This document shows positions 12,203-25,720 of a stretch of 64,000 nt of DNA, in pieces (the first letter of the stretch is position 1; the number at the start of each line of letters is the position of its first letter). The notes beneath the pieces are model-generated. The model did not search any database. It was not told the origin of the DNA and was given only the letters and a program-made list of their open reading frames with translations. The stretch spans positions 24,255,192 through 24,319,191 of the forward strand of contig CM067072.1 in NCBI GenBank assembly GCA_033980235.1. Direction: 5' to 3'. This DNA is from Diadema setosum. Its lineage: Eukaryota > Echinodermata > Echinoidea > Diadematoida > Diadematidae. The position numbers and the translations under genes are program-made.

Positions 12203-14543
12203 CTATACACACATGCACAACTCTTGAGCATTCTACACAAGGATATATCGGTACATCCATGCTTATCCTTAATCTTGCTGCTCCCGTGAAATACAATGCA
12301 GAGTGCAACAAAAGGCTGTGGCTACTCTCTCCCAGCATGTAGTTCAGTCGTGAAGCATGGCATTGTGTTAAGACTCCAATTACATGTTTTATAAGAAAAC
12401 ATTTAGTATTTGATGGCATGCTGTTGCTTGCTTATCTGAAGATTATGTTGTATCAATGGGTTGATTCTTTTATTCCACATTCAACAAGCTGTTTTACCTT
12501 TCCAACAAACTCAATAAGAGACACTGCTGATATTGTTGTTATCTCAAAATACAATCCCTCTAATCTGTGGCAGAGAAGCTGGAAATCTACTGAATATCAT
12601 CTTATTTTGGGAAACATTATATTTAAAGTACAATGTTAGTAAAGAGCTAACTTCCACACCATTTTCAAAGAGCGTACTATGATCCAACTCCCCAGGATAT
12701 GAACAGCTGCTCACACACATCTCAACTTGTACTGAAAATAAGTGAACCCATGAACACATGAACATCCTATATCCAAAATTTGTGTGCAGCTATAAATGGC
12801 AGTGCAAATAAATGTTTTCGCATCATCTACAGTGAAGCCAACCTGAATTTTTCCCTTCTTGGTGATGTTAATACTTGTACTGATCAACAAAATATGCCTG
12901 GTTAAAGTTGCAAAACACTTGTGAAACTACATCTGTTTCTAAAGAACTATTAAACCAAGTTTTCCTTCTTTTGACTGGCGCCACTTGATATCAATGTTCA
13001 CTATGTCTATTGATGGTTTCCTGTGCTTTAAACAACTTCCATTATAAGCATATTCTTTCCTTCTCATTCTTTTCTTCAAACTTGTGGAACCTGTGGGGGG
13101 GGGGGGGGGGTTGCAGTGGAGGGAAAATGTACATTCTTGCAGTGCTTGGTTTCAATGCATTTTATTGAATACATGCACATACACTGTATACATGTATGCA
13201 TACGATACAAAGAAATAGGTTCACATCTACATAAGATAGCATCACTGATAAGGCTACTGTGACCTACAATGTTTTCAAATGATGCCGTAAGACACAATAG
13301 GCATTCATTTCATGGTGAAAATTTTCTGCATTGCCAGTGAACGCAATTTTATAACCTTCCCCTTCCAACAACCCTAAATAATATGTCGCCAGCCTCTGAG
13401 ATATAACTATGAAAACAAGACTGTGACATACATATAAATCAACCACTTTTAATGCTCTAACCTTGCTTTTGTCCACTGCCTGGTAAAGTAGCTCATAACC
13501 CTGCACTTCTGACACCGTTAAAATTTTGCCATTACTTTAGAATATTGCTGTGAAAGCAAGGCTGTTTCACATAAATCATCCCGATGAATATTCCTACCTT
13601 GTGCTCTGAGATCAATTCAACTCCTTTTGCTTGTATGTATATCACATATCAAAAAGGTTCTATCTCTTCAAAATACCATCTATAGTAGATATCGACTGGT
13701 TCCTCACATGACGATAAACCTTCCATTTGTCACCTGCTGTCCAAGTTCACATATCATGAATGTAATAAATGTGCCATTGTAATCTTCTATTGGGAACCAT
13801 TAGTAATATATGACCGCCACTTTAAACATTCTCCATGTCCTTCAATTATAGTACTGAAGAAAAACTACTTTCTTCACTGGTATTCATTAACATCTGCAGT
13901 TGAGCATGAATTCAGTACAGATAAACAGGGAGTATGACAATTAAGCATACCAATATTCAGTACCACATATGACTTGTTTCTTTTTGGCACTCTGCTTATA
14001 TGACGAAAAATGCCAGAGTATCCCAGAGACACTTTGTTTTGAATTCTTTCTATTAAATATAAAACACACATCTTTCATTTCTTATGTTTTTGGCATATAA
14101 GGATTAAAGATCATAGTCATCCCCCTTACAACTATTCTGAGTATTGAAACAGCCTGCACTGTGCTATGAACTGCAGAATGTATTCGGCTTCTGGACAGGA
14201 AAGTACAACATTTTTTTCTTACCTATGACTTGGATGGCTGGGTGCAAGAATGAAAAAAAAAATTCTGGGAGTGAGACTAGTGACAGCTTGGAATAAGGAA
14301 CTGAAACCAACCTGTAGGGCAAGATATGCCACCTAAAATAATGCAGATATCCACAACATAACACACTCTATGCAAATCCTGCCGTGCCCTCCTCTCCTCC
14401 CCCCCCCCCCCACCCCCCTCCAGCTCCCATCTCCCCCTGCATTCCGAGAATCTGGGTGGAAAAAGGCAAACACAGCGAGTATACATGCAGACTCAAGGAC
14501 TTTTTTGTCGGATGTTGGAAGACGCGAGCTGAGATAATATTTG

Positions 14544-14840
14544 GCCTGCCTCTCTCTCTCCCTCTCTATCCCCTCTCCCTCGGAATGATGACCGGATGTG
14601 AGGCTGAAGACTTGATCCACATACAAAAGTTCACCCGAGACATCAAATTCCATTTCATTCTCCTGCTGCTCCTTCCCTCTACCCCCCACCCTTATTCTTT
14701 ACTTTCTGGAATGGTATAATTCTCCTATTCTCTCCCAATTTATATCACAAGCTCTCTCTCTATATATATATTTCATTCTCTATCAATCTCCCTCTATGTC
14801 TCATTTCTCTACCTCATTCTCTCTCCACTATTCCCTACTC
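14544..14840 (+). repeat. CT-rich pyrimidine tract
   Basis: Runs of CTCTCT, interspersed TATATATA (14761-14770) and TCTC blocks. Reading frames through it are compositional only. Confidence 0.7.
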
Positions 14841-15479
14841 ATGTTTCTCTCACTCCGAGTATCCGCTGAATTCTAATCTGCAATTCATAAGTATCTGTGT
14901 GTATTATTGGGTGCACTTGCTTTATCTCCCAGGCCCTATCTATTTCTTTTTTAAGGCACCTCAATTCTCCTGCCCTCAGTATTTGGTTCATCATTTCTAT
15001 TTTCCTCCTCCTACACAATATCCTGTTCTTGACCTATTTCTTTATAATGTAGTTTTTTATATCTTTTTTCATGCATTTTGGCTTCATTTATGAGTGCATT
15101 TCTTTCCCTCATCCTCTCTTTATCTCTCTCTTTCAAAATTCTCTCCTTTTTTCACTCATGCCCTTCTTGCACATTCTACAATATTTGATATCACTGTATG
15201 GCAATAACAGCCAGGCAACTGAATAACTCAATGTCTAATTCACTAATTACCACTTCTCCCAAATTTATTATGCATGCAGAGGAGTGGAAAAAAACAAAAT
15301 AATGAACATTTTTTCACCTCATCCACAAACTAACAGGTGAAAAAAAAAAAAAACACAAAGGGAAGAAGTGTTACAACTTGTACCAATTATGAAAGAATGT
15401 GACTCAAAGATGCTTGTACAAAATGCTGACACATATCAAATGCACTGCAACTGTTAATAATTATTCAAGTAGGAGAAGA

Positions 15480-15682
15480 TACTGTAAAACCAAAAATGAT
15501 TACATGCATTTTAATTTCATGAATTTCGCAGGATAAAAATCGCGAAATTAAAATGCACGCAAAAGTTTATATGTGCTGATACCAGTGGCAATTCACAAAA
15601 AAAAATTTCAAGCTGCGAGAAAAGCCGACGGCTTCAATTCTCAAACAATTTCACGAGGCAAAAACATCTGGCTTTACATTAT
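15480..15682. mobile_element. Short TIR element (TACTGTAAAACCAAAAATG type)
   Basis: The left end ACTGTAAAACCAAAAATG matches the reverse complement of the right end CATCTGGCTTTACATT imperfectly. The interior holds two TTTCGC-type motifs in inverted order (TTTCATGAATTTCGC and GCGAAATTAAAATGCA), giving a local hairpin near 15508-15562. The family is not identified. A TA duplication is plausible but not clear on the right. Confidence 0.5.
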
Positions 15683-15737
15683 TTCTAGATAATTCTGCTA
15701 GCTCTATCATTATGTCTGGCAATTACACTGCACACTC

Positions 15738-17995
15738 TTAAAGGATGGTGAACGAGACATTAAAATCAAGAAAATCATACAAAAGAAGGTGTCAAAGCAG
15801 AGGGAAATGTCTGTTAAAACAGATTTTTTATGTGACTTTTTAAAATATATTCGTACCACTGAAAAATCGCGAGTTAAAACTGACTGATTTACTTCACCGA
15901 TTTTCGCTCCAGAACGGGCGTCTTTTTCGGGGCCCTAAAATATGACGTCATGACATGGACGAACGTACCCTTTAGCTTTACGATCGAGTGTGCAGCGCTA
16001 GCTAGCTGTACATCGAGTCCGCCATTCATAAAGCACGTAGGTTTTTGTGAGCGGATGCAATACAATACTGTACCTTACCTGTCTTTAGTCGCGTTTGCTT
16101 TATCGGCAGAAACATTTCAATGTCTAATTTTTACCTTATATTGTATGGAAAGACTTTGTCCTTCCTTCTATTGATTGAGTAAGGTTAGACCTATTGACAA
16201 AGTTACTGTAGGGTCTAACTGCGACCAGCCCCAACGTGCAGCGCAGCGGCGCGGTCTCCGGGGCTATGTAGGGTCTACATACCGTCTAGCTGTACCGTGG
16301 CGTAGACAGTGCTGTTTGAGTGTTACTGTTAGTGTTAGCGTCCTTATATAAACTATAGCGGATAAGGCCTAACATGACAGTTAGGGGGCCTACATTACCG
16401 TACTCTGCCTGTATATGCCTGTGAACTAGATATTCTACTACTAAAATTTTACAGTATCCCATAGAAGGACCTGGAAAGTTACTAACGTTACTGGAGTGGT
16501 AGTGGTACTGCTGCATGCTGGTAGGGTTCCTAGGTCTAACACTAACAGTTTCACTGGTGTGGTAGGCCTACAGTTCTAACGTTAGACCCTAGCAGTAACG
16601 TTAGTCGTTAGTGTTTATGCCAACCATATTATTACTAGACTAGGCCTAATTTACACTAGTACTGGTATTGGTGAGTGGTAGTGTAGGAAAACACTCCATC
16701 TTCATGGTGTTATTAGGCTAATGTCCTCAGTACAGTAAATTTATGCTAGTCACCGTATCGTACGGAACGAAATTCAAGTCTTGAGACTGCTGCAGTGCCA
16801 CTGCTGGTCACTGGTATTATACTGCATGATGCATGTTGCCAGTGTTAGAGGGAGTGACTTATTGTGTGTTCGTCTATAAATTATGGTTGGTCATGTAACT
16901 TCCTACGTACGTAAATTAACTACAACATAGGTCTAGTGCATTGGGTAGTTGTATTGTCAACTGTAAAGTCTGTATTTAGGCCTAGGTTCCTAACGGTTAC
17001 TGCCTTTAATTTCTACGATCTCAAAATCAACCAGGGCCAGAACTACGGGGAAAATCAAAGACTTAGTGCTATATAGGCCCTATGTCTAAACACTTTTTCC
17101 CTGTAAATTTATATTGTAGGACCTAGGCATACATCGAGATCAGAGTCAACAAGTGCTCAGCACGGACCTAGGGCTAGGTCTTACGTCAAATTTCATGTGG
17201 TCGCTCTTTATATGATTTACAATATTCTGTTACAGTATAGACGCTAACGCCCGTTAGATCTAACGTTAGTCCTAGACTTGGTAGATCTAGTAGAGTGTAA
17301 CGTTAGAACCTGTAACAACTAGGCGGTCGATGAGTAGTAGGTCCAACCCTACATAGGCTACTCCACTACGTAGATCCTTACAATGTACGTTAGCTAGGTC
17401 AGAGTTCTTGTTCTACCGTAACGTTAGGCTCTGTTACTGTACTATGTGTTCTAGGTCTATTAAACGGTTACTATAAGCCGTTTAAGAATAGAGACTGAGG
17501 CGCGAAAGCGCAAGTAGAAATTTAAAAAGGTATACTTCATGGTAATTCGAAGGAAGATGGATTCAATAAGTGAAATTATAACTCACTTTTGCTTGATAGA
17601 GTAAACAAGACACGTACAGATACCTCGGTGCACTCAGGTCATCATGCGGAATTCACGCTTTGAATGCGACCCACGGCTGGCGCGGCGTGATACAGAGTAG
17701 CTACTTTAGGTGCAAAGTTTAATAGCTAGCGTATCACATCAGCAAGACATCAGCGAGCGCAGGGCTGATTCGTCCATGTCATGACGTCATAATTTTGGTC
17801 ACCGAAATTTCGCCATCAGATCGGGTTCAGGTGGTCTAAAAAGGGCCTCAAAACACCATCTCTCAATCGTTCTAAAGACATTTTCACCTTCTGAAAGTTA
17901 ACTATTCATATTCCTAGAGACTTAAGCTTTGCAGAAATGTATAAATCACTTTGTTTATGAATACCGACATTTTTTTCTTGTTCACCATACTTTAA
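15738..17995. mobile_element. 2.26 kb non-autonomous TTAA transposon with long TIRs
   Basis: TTAA at 15738-15741 and 17992-17995 are followed by inverted ends AGGATGGTGAACGAGA and its near complement TCTTGTTCACCATACT. Similarity resumes deeper inside: TATGACGTCATGACATGGACGAA near 15941-15963 pairs with its complement near 17771-17793, so the inverted ends span about 230 bp. The core has no long ORF and is unusually rich in AACGTTA(G), TAGGCCTA and CCTAGGT-type motifs. TTAA duplication is known for piggyBac and Kolobok superfamilies. Which one applies here is inferred only from that. Confidence 0.85.
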
Positions 17996-18576
17996 GTTGG
18001 TGGTCAAGAAAGAGCTAAGTCCCATGCTGTCTCCTTTCTAATAGATCCATGTAATGGCCACGCTGGTGACTGGGAAAAGGCACCTTCACATCACAGTGCC
18101 AATAGGAAATTGCAAGACTGGAGTCTTGACAAGCAGGTATCGCACTGCATCAGTAGCTACAGTTGTACTGTGACAACACCATACTAACAAACATGATGAT
18201 GATAAAATTGATAAAAATGATAACAATAGCCTCAATAATAACAGTAACATTGGTATAATAATAAGAGCCATTTCTCATAATACCAATCTCTTTCATGACA
18301 GAAAAAAAAAAAACTTCATAAGAAGTGAATTGGTAGGATATGATTACATATTTCAAACATCAACAATAAACCAGTCTTTAACATTAACTTGAAACTGATC
18401 AGACCACTTTATTTCAAGAAGAGAATTCCATCAAATGATCAGACACTTTAACTAGGTATTGAGAGTGTTCGAAGAAATCACAAATTTTATATGTTTAGTC
18501 CTCTGTCCGCCAAATGCTGAAATATAGCATATCAGAATGGCAAGAAAGGCATCTATTGACAGTTGTATCTCAACTC

Positions 18577-18654
18577 TTAACTGATTTTGCTATAATATGT
18601 AGTTTTCATAGACGCCTGCCTGAGTATACTTGGGACTAGTCTTCAACGCCTTAA
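18577..18654 (+). mobile_element. 90 bp hairpin element, family B copy 2 (left-truncated or diverged)
   Basis: TTAACTGATTTTGCTATAAT enters the common core, missing the CCCGTTGAGGACGGA arm. It then has GACGCCTGCCTGAGTATAC and ends TCTTCAACGCCTTAA. TTAA is present on both sides. Confidence 0.7.
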
Positions 18655-19025
18655 GTGAGACGAATTTCATTTCTTACAGGTTGACTGTTTTTTCCTGTGA
18701 GCTTTGCCAAATGTTGCTATTGTATCATTGCTCCTGGAGCAATACATGCTGGGAAATAATATCCCTTCACATATCACCACCTAGTAAAAAAAAAAAATGG
18801 ACATAAAATATCTCAACACAAAGCCATGAGAGTGATCCAACCTGCTGCGGTGTTACAATGTATATCGATAAAATACATCATTTGCTGTAAATCATGTGCA
18901 GGGTTTGTGTGTAAAAGTCTCACATAGCATTTCGGCTGGCTATCACATGATGCTTTACGGCATAAACATTCCACATCTGCTGTATTCTGCTCCCCGAAGA
19001 GTCATTTAGAAGATATACATACACG

Positions 19026-19340
19026 ATGGGACTTACACTAACAAAATTCATCACCTTTTTTTTCTCTCCTCTATCACATCTGATAAAGCTAACCCCTCAC
19101 TCTCTCTCTCTCTCCCTCAATCTATTTCCTTCTTTCCTTCTCTCTATATCTCTAGAGATCATTACTATCTATATTCTCTTTCTCCTAGCTGCATCCTTTC
19201 CCTTCTTGTTTTCCACCATCTCTGTTTTCCATCTATTCCTTCCTTCCCTTCCTCCTCCTCGTCCTCTTTTTCCTCCTCCTCTCACTCTCCCATTTGTCTC
19301 TTTGTCTTCCACTCTCTTCTCTCTCTCCTCCATACTTCAT
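19026..19340 (+). repeat. CT-rich low-complexity tract
   Basis: A pyrimidine-rich run (CTCTCTCTC, CCTTCC, CCTCCTCC). It produces a 161-codon Ser/Leu/Phe-rich frame that is judged spurious. Confidence 0.75.
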
Positions 19341-19804
19341 TGTCAAATTTCATCTATTCCTCTCATCTTTTGGCAGAACTGCATTCCCTTCTTTATAAAA
19401 GCTGCTATCAAATGCATTCTCCACTGCCAAAGCAAGATTACAACCAGCAGTCACAGAAAAGTAGAAAATACTCCCCTCAAGGAGGTAAAATGCAATTTGC
19501 ATCATGAGTGATTTTTTTTTACTGTAATCCTTTCACCATCATTTTAATCAGACACAAGCAACCACAAGCTTAATTTTCAAAGTGTAGTACAGACATTTCA
19601 TAAAAGCGCAAAAGTTGATTTATATTGATTTACTGACATACACTGAAAATACTCAACAGGAAACATCACTTATATTCTGCATGAAATACTGATAAAATAA
19701 CTCTATGAATCACCAGAAAATTTTCTATAACAGTAGAGAGGTTATGGCAACACCTTGGGGAACAGAGAAAAGAAAAACTTTACCTGACATATAAGCACAG
19801 TTTA

Positions 19805-19897
19805 TTAACCTGTTGAGGATGGACTGATTTTGCTATAATACACATTTCCCACAGACATCTGCCCAAGTATTCTCGGGACTCGTCTTCAACGGGTTAA
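19805..19897 (+). mobile_element. 90 bp hairpin element, family B copy 3
   Basis: TTAA at 19805-19808 and 19894-19897. The arms are CCTGTTGAGGATGGACTG and GACTCGTCTTCAACGGG. The core has CATTTCCCACAGACA and CCCAAGTATTCTCGGG, two mismatches from the perfect palindrome. Confidence 0.88.
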
Positions 19898-21034
19898 AGG
19901 AAGGATAAAACCCTCATTTGCAGCATTGATTAATATCTGCAAGACAAGTTCTCTTGACAATGAAATATGCTGGAGGTATTTCAAATACCACACTATTTCA
20001 AATACCGCACTATTCTGCATGGTATTTTGTAGTGTAGATGCAAATGCCTCATAAAACACCTCGCAAAATACCTTGGTTTTTAGGGTGGCAATTCAAACTT
20101 TGGCAATTTATGCATGCAATATTTGAGTGTGAATGCTGTCATGAAACACCACTGCCACTCTATGGTGTACCTGGCACATTTCATATCTCATCCTGTAGGA
20201 AATATGCATACAAGTAGTGCTTTCCTTGGAAAGGTGTACTTTCGGGCCAGAAATACCACAGTATTTTGTGAGTGAAGGAGAACAGTACCAACTGAAATAC
20301 CGAGTATCTATCACCGTGGTGTTTCACCAATTATGGGAACAGCGACAACAAATTATCGCGGTATTTAATACCACGGTAAATTCTAATGCAAAAGCACCGA
20401 CTATCAATCCAGGCAGGGCGGTTCGTATATCTCCCTGGAGAGCTAGCCATCTCCTTTCTACTTGCTTCTCTTCAGTGGGTGAATGGTTTCTGCATACCTC
20501 TGCTTCATTATAAGCAGCTAGATGCTTAATTAGAGCTCAAAGGGAAAGGCCACCATGAGTTGTTTTTTTTTTTTTTTTTTTCTTTTACCAACAGGGGAGG
20601 AGCACCCTAGTATCATACAGCCTGGTTGGATGTGTGTGCAAATATTGTGTTTGCACAGTGCCAAGTCAAGCAGGTGGATACTACAAGTATACCCCCCTAG
20701 TGGAGTATTCATAACTGTGAGATAAAAAAATAGAAGTCACATGTATGCTCCTTTTTAAATGCTTTAATGCACACTTCGGCCAATTACCTGCTGCATTACC
20801 CTCTGTGGGCTATGGCCCGTGACGAGTTGTGGTCTGGGCATTCAATTTGGGATCAGGGGAGCTTTTTTATTTTCCAGGACAAGGAGGCGGCAGTAATATC
20901 ACCACAAGGAACAGCTACTGGCTCCTAACTAATACTGAGTATAAAGCCTGCATAATGACACTGCTGATAGGGGATGCACCAGAATTTACATTCAATTTTA
21001 CTGTCCAGTCAAACTCACTGTAATACCATCATTT

Positions 21035-21081
21035 TGTGTGTCTGTGTGTGTGTGTGTGCGCGCGCATGTGTGTGTGTGTGT
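21035..21081 (+). repeat. (GT)n microsatellite with CG interruption
   Basis: GT repeats with an internal GCGCGCGCAT, ending at 21081. Confidence 0.9.
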
Positions 21082-24000
21082 TTTCTATTAAACACCAACA
21101 TTGTGGAAAGCATGTCAGCCACAAACTTGTGGCATAAAAAAAGGGGGAAAAATCACAGCGAGACAACCAAGACATTAGCGGTCCACCATAAAAGCCTCTC
21201 CATTCCTCTCCCAGTACATTGAACCTTAGCCATAATCAAATCAATGCTTACAATTACACAGCCAACCAGACCTCAGTTCCAAGCCGCTGGCGGTATGCCC
21301 TCAGACACAGGCACTTTTTCAGTATACAATGGGGACACCTGCATAGATTTGCTTCATCTTGCGATTTTTTTCATCTCATACAAGCTGACCCTTCATACGT
21401 TCTTTAACATAATAAAGCAAACTAAACAAAAGTTTGTGGAAAAGCATCCCAGGGGAATGCTCAAGGAATGCACCTTGAGGCCACCAGCCTATCAATCAAG
21501 AGTGCTTCTTACAACCTATAGTCTGTTGGAATATACATCAAGTATGTTGATTAGTACCTGGACTTGGTTTGCTTTCATAGTCATCATCGTCATCATCAAC
21601 CTCTTCATTTCCCTTTTGTGATGGGGGAGGGTTCTCATCACCCTCTCCACACTGCTTGCATGGCTTAATCATTTGACATTCAATCATCAGGTTTCTTGAC
21701 ATTCAGTATCAAAATCCTAGTGTGTAATATCACACTATCCTAATCTTAAAAGGTCCTTGCAATCCAAATGTATGTTGATCTCTAGTGGTACCTTTTGTAC
21801 AGTTCATAACCAAATCACTAATTACTTCATGAAAATATGCATCATACATTTTTTTTAAACTTTTTCTGCACCCTCTTAATTCCGCCCCCTAAAAAGAAGA
21901 AAAGAATCATCCTGATCATAATATTCCCTCTGCAGTATTATCCTCTTGTAGTTCTTGCACTAAACAATAGACACAGTTATGCGCCTAAACATTCATTGCT
22001 ATTACATGTACTTCTACACTTTACTCACAAGAGCATCACATGTTCTTTTTTCTGCAAATGTTTCTGACAAATTGTTGATGCAGCAATGAATGAGTGCATT
22101 GTTGACATCAGTCTTCCTTCTACATAATTATGATTGTGTACACTGTACGTTCCTTGCTTCATACGTGTACCTTTATATTATTACCATTAAATTAATGACA
22201 AGAAATTTCAAGTTGTGATGATCCTCTTCTTTTTGTTTGCCTTATTCTTATTATGTGAATCCTTAATTGTTAAATTTCAAAACAGGTGAAAGAGGTGTCA
22301 GAGAGTTTGACTATTATTCAGCCAGAGAAGTGCATTGACCAAAGTTTGGTGGGGCACTCAGACTAGTGAACAGACAAAATTCACGTTCCTCTCAAAATAC
22401 AATGCCACAAAGAGAGGGAGAGAGTCTAAGACAGAGAGAAGCTGTGGAACAAATTCTGTACAGTATGTGAGTTCAATATTTCTCTTGACATTGACAATCA
22501 ATAGCTTCCGAGTTCTTGAATATGGCTTGAGTGCGATTGAAGTCACTGCATCTGCAGTGTACCGCTGCGTGTGCCCCACAGGCAGCACGGAGCCTCTGCA
22601 ATGGGGGGGGGGGGGGTGGGGGTTCATTCTGGTACAGTGCGCAATAACACTTGCAGGATTAGCGCTTGTCTGCGAGGCTTGGCAGAGGGGGGGGGGATGG
22701 GGGAGGGGGAGGGGAAGAGTCCTGTGCTTGTTTTGACAAAAACCTTGTCTGCGCAGACCGTGGAATCGGAATCGAGTGCTTACCGCTTGTTTGGAAATTG
22801 GCCCCGTAATGGGAGGAAAGTGGGAGGGCAGTGAGCGGCAACAACGCAGACTCCCGCTGATAACAAGGGGTAACGGGAGGAAAAAAAGAAAGATATCCTC
22901 TGCACAGTTATGGAATTTCCTGCTTCAATTTTGTCCAATAAGAAGGGGAAAAAAATGGAATACATTGCATCCTTTGCATTGACCCAATCTCCCGTAGCAT
23001 CAAATGAAGAATATGCTGACTCGAGCAGACAAAGAAATAAATCTTTCCCATGTGTCAGTACTGTCTACGTCACAAACTGACATATAAAACAAGAATGAAC
23101 ACACATTGCACAGAGAGGTCAACATACATGGCAATGAAAACATATAAAGAGAAAATTGTATAGACTGCAGGAGCCATCACTGTTATACCCTACACATACA
23201 AACTGTATATGATACATACAGACAGATTCTAAGGGCATGTTTTGTGTGGCACACTATGCTCTCCATAACACAGTAAAGGAATCCTGTAGCATACAGGACA
23301 GTTGCAGAAAAGATGAATCAGTAATTAGATGAATTTGATGAAATTCTGACAGTGGACAGCTGCTTTCTCATTCAGTTCCAAGGATACAGTTTGCATGGGA
23401 AATAAACTTGTTCTGTAGAGTAGAATAGCAAAACATTATTATGGGTGGTATGCCTAGTCATCTTAAAAAGATATGAAATCCTTGCAAAAACAAGACCACA
23501 ATCCTGAAGATTTGGGGGAAAACTGTATTTTTGTTATCTTTTTATAAACAAAAATTAAAGGCAACTGATATTTGATGTACATGATTGAGGACTACCACTC
23601 ACAGTCTCTTTAATAGTCACATTACAAAGATGGCAATATCTATGCAAATGAGTTTTGAATGTTGTCAGAGGCTTACTGAGACTATGTACTTCCCTTGTGG
23701 TCTTTTGAATGATGAATAATCAAAACAGTGATGTCTTGCCATTTCCAGTCCTGAAAGAGCATACTACACCGAGGTAAAACCGACAATTAGAGCCAAATTA
23801 AAGAATTATGAAAATATTTTGCCTGTACCTCCTCCATGAATCCTCCTTTGTTACATGGGAAACAAATCTAGCTCAAATCATGTCTTCCAGGAAAGATGAT
23901 AACTACAAGGCCCCTCCCCTCTCTGATGAAGAAAGGGGCATCTCTCCTCGCAGCGTGCAAGTGAATTAGTCTGGGATGGATCAGCTTTCCCGCTCAAAAA

Positions 24001-24711
24001 ATTGGCCTGGCCGACCAAGATTCAGTGCCTCTCAAGAACAGTGGCCCTCCTTTGCATGTCGTCAAAGGGGGAGGGTCTGTGCCACAGACGGGCCTACTGC
24101 TCAGCTTAAAGTGGCGGATCACTTTATTTAAAACAAGCATTCACATGAGAATTTAGCCAACTTTTCGAAGACAGTAGGGACAAGCACAGGATGTCTTATC
24201 ATCTCCTGCTACCGTATGACAATGCTGCTATTATGCATTCAAATGACTATGATGATGATGAAGCATAGCCTTTAAGGCTTTTCAAGTTCTCCACACTTTT
24301 ATACACAAGTGGTGTGTAGCATAAGAGAAGGTGTCAAAGTTCAGCTCAATCGACCGATGACAGATTGAGTCACAAGAAGAAAGTTTGTATGTTTTTCAAG
24401 AGTATTGGGATTTTGTTTTAAAAGGCATTAAAAATCCATTGATCTTTCTCTGGTTGCCACCCACAATGAAAAAAAGGTCTACATTTTAAAGTAAACACAA
24501 GAGAAGATTTTTGAAAAACATTTTACACATTGCAAAACTTCTTCTTCACAAGATTGCATTGTAATAGGCTGCAGAGAGCTTCTATTTCTGTTTGAAAATA
24601 CTTCTTTCTCTTGCAATGTGTGGTCAAATGTTCATAACTGCCTGAAGATGCTCTCTCATCTCCTTCTCCTTTTCACAAACAGGCAGAATACTGACTGGAA
24701 AAAAAAACATA

Positions 24712-24713
<2 letters not shown>

Positions 24714-24760
<47 letters not shown>
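24714..24760 (+). repeat. (AC)n microsatellite
   Basis: About 17 AC units plus flanking ACAAACAC variants. Confidence 0.92.
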
Positions 24761-25720
24761 GCAGATTGAAACAAACCAAGAAAAGAAAGCCTCCAAACAG
24801 AACTGAAAAGACAGCTGCAGTCTTTGTCAATATCAGGTGGCAATGTTTGATACATCCAGTCCGTGTGATAGGGGAAAAACAATCATCATCATGTGAAATG
24901 CATACATTGGTGGGCAAGATGGCGCCAATAGGCCCCTATCTCCATCCTCCCCACACCCCCCCCCCCCACCCCTAGTTGCTCACAAAAGGGTACATACCTC
25001 TAGATTTTGTACTCATATTTCATTTAAACCACTGTTGGCAACAGTTTGAGAAGGTCATAAAATTCTGATTGGCGCAAGGATGAATTTTGTATGAGATCAT
25101 AAAATGCCTCTTTGAAAGGAGGTCGGCCTCTTGACTTCGTACAAAAGGCGTTCCTCTTGTTTAAAGACAATACATGGCATAGAAGAAGGAACTGATTTTG
25201 TGAGATTTTAACCACTTTACAACAGGTAAAATAGAGTCTTCATAAACAGAGTGTCCAGCTACTTTCTAATTATTCTGTCATCAGTTTGCTCCCTCCCCCC
25301 CCCCACTCAACCCCGCCCCTTGTCTACTAGGAAAGTGCTTTGCTCTCTTTATCTGTACAACTCTAACAAACAAATATATCTCTATAAATATTCAACCACT
25401 GATGTCCCCACAAATGAATCAATGTCTGACTCCCAATCCATCTTTCCTTTTACCTACCACCTGTAACTCTGGATCAATCTGTTTATCTAGATCTATGCAT
25501 CAGCACAACTATTAGCCAATTATATCCCTGTTTGTTTGTCTGTCTGTCTGTCTCTCTCTCTTTCTCTTTCTCTCACTTATCTACACCTCTGTATCTCATC
25601 ATATTGAATTCAGGAAGTTTAATAATCTTCCAGCCCGATTAATATTTTCTCTCAGTATGTCAAATCAATTCCTTCGATCTATCATGTTATATAACTAGTA
25701 CAACATACTTTCCAACTCAC

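Larger units (their letters stand above)
6675..15479. other. Long stretch without supported genes
   Basis: This stretch holds microsatellites, G/C homopolymers, CT-rich tracts near 14540-14830 and unique AT-rich DNA. Open frames at 7832-8360, 9155-9575 and 13264-13515 are discussed elsewhere and not accepted. A G run of 17 lies at 7993-8009 and one of 16 at 13095-13110. No RNA gene or RT/transposase fragment was seen. Confidence 0.4.
19898..25720. other. Unannotated intron-like or intergenic DNA
   Basis: If the minus-strand gene continues downstream of 25721, this lies in one of its introns. It contains a T run at 20561-20580, a (GT)n array, G-rich tracts near 22603-22620 and 22684-22718, and a (CA)n array. 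Reading frames near 21244-21621 and 22335-22850 are not supported. AATACC/GGTATT motifs recur at 19977-20390. Confidence 0.4.

Noticed and set aside
13264..13515. 83-codon minus-strand frame with an acceptor-like GTGCAG near its start
   Set aside because: There is no good donor in the same frame and no recognisable family. It may be a repeat fragment.
19026..19511. 161-codon Ser/Leu/Phe-rich plus frame
   Set aside because: It is produced by the CT-rich low-complexity tract.
21244..21621. 125-codon plus frame with a hydrophobic end
   Set aside because: No splice or domain support. The hydrophobic end comes from an ATC-rich stretch.
22335..22850. Plus and minus frames over G-rich tracts
   Set aside because: Composition-driven Gly/Pro runs without homology.
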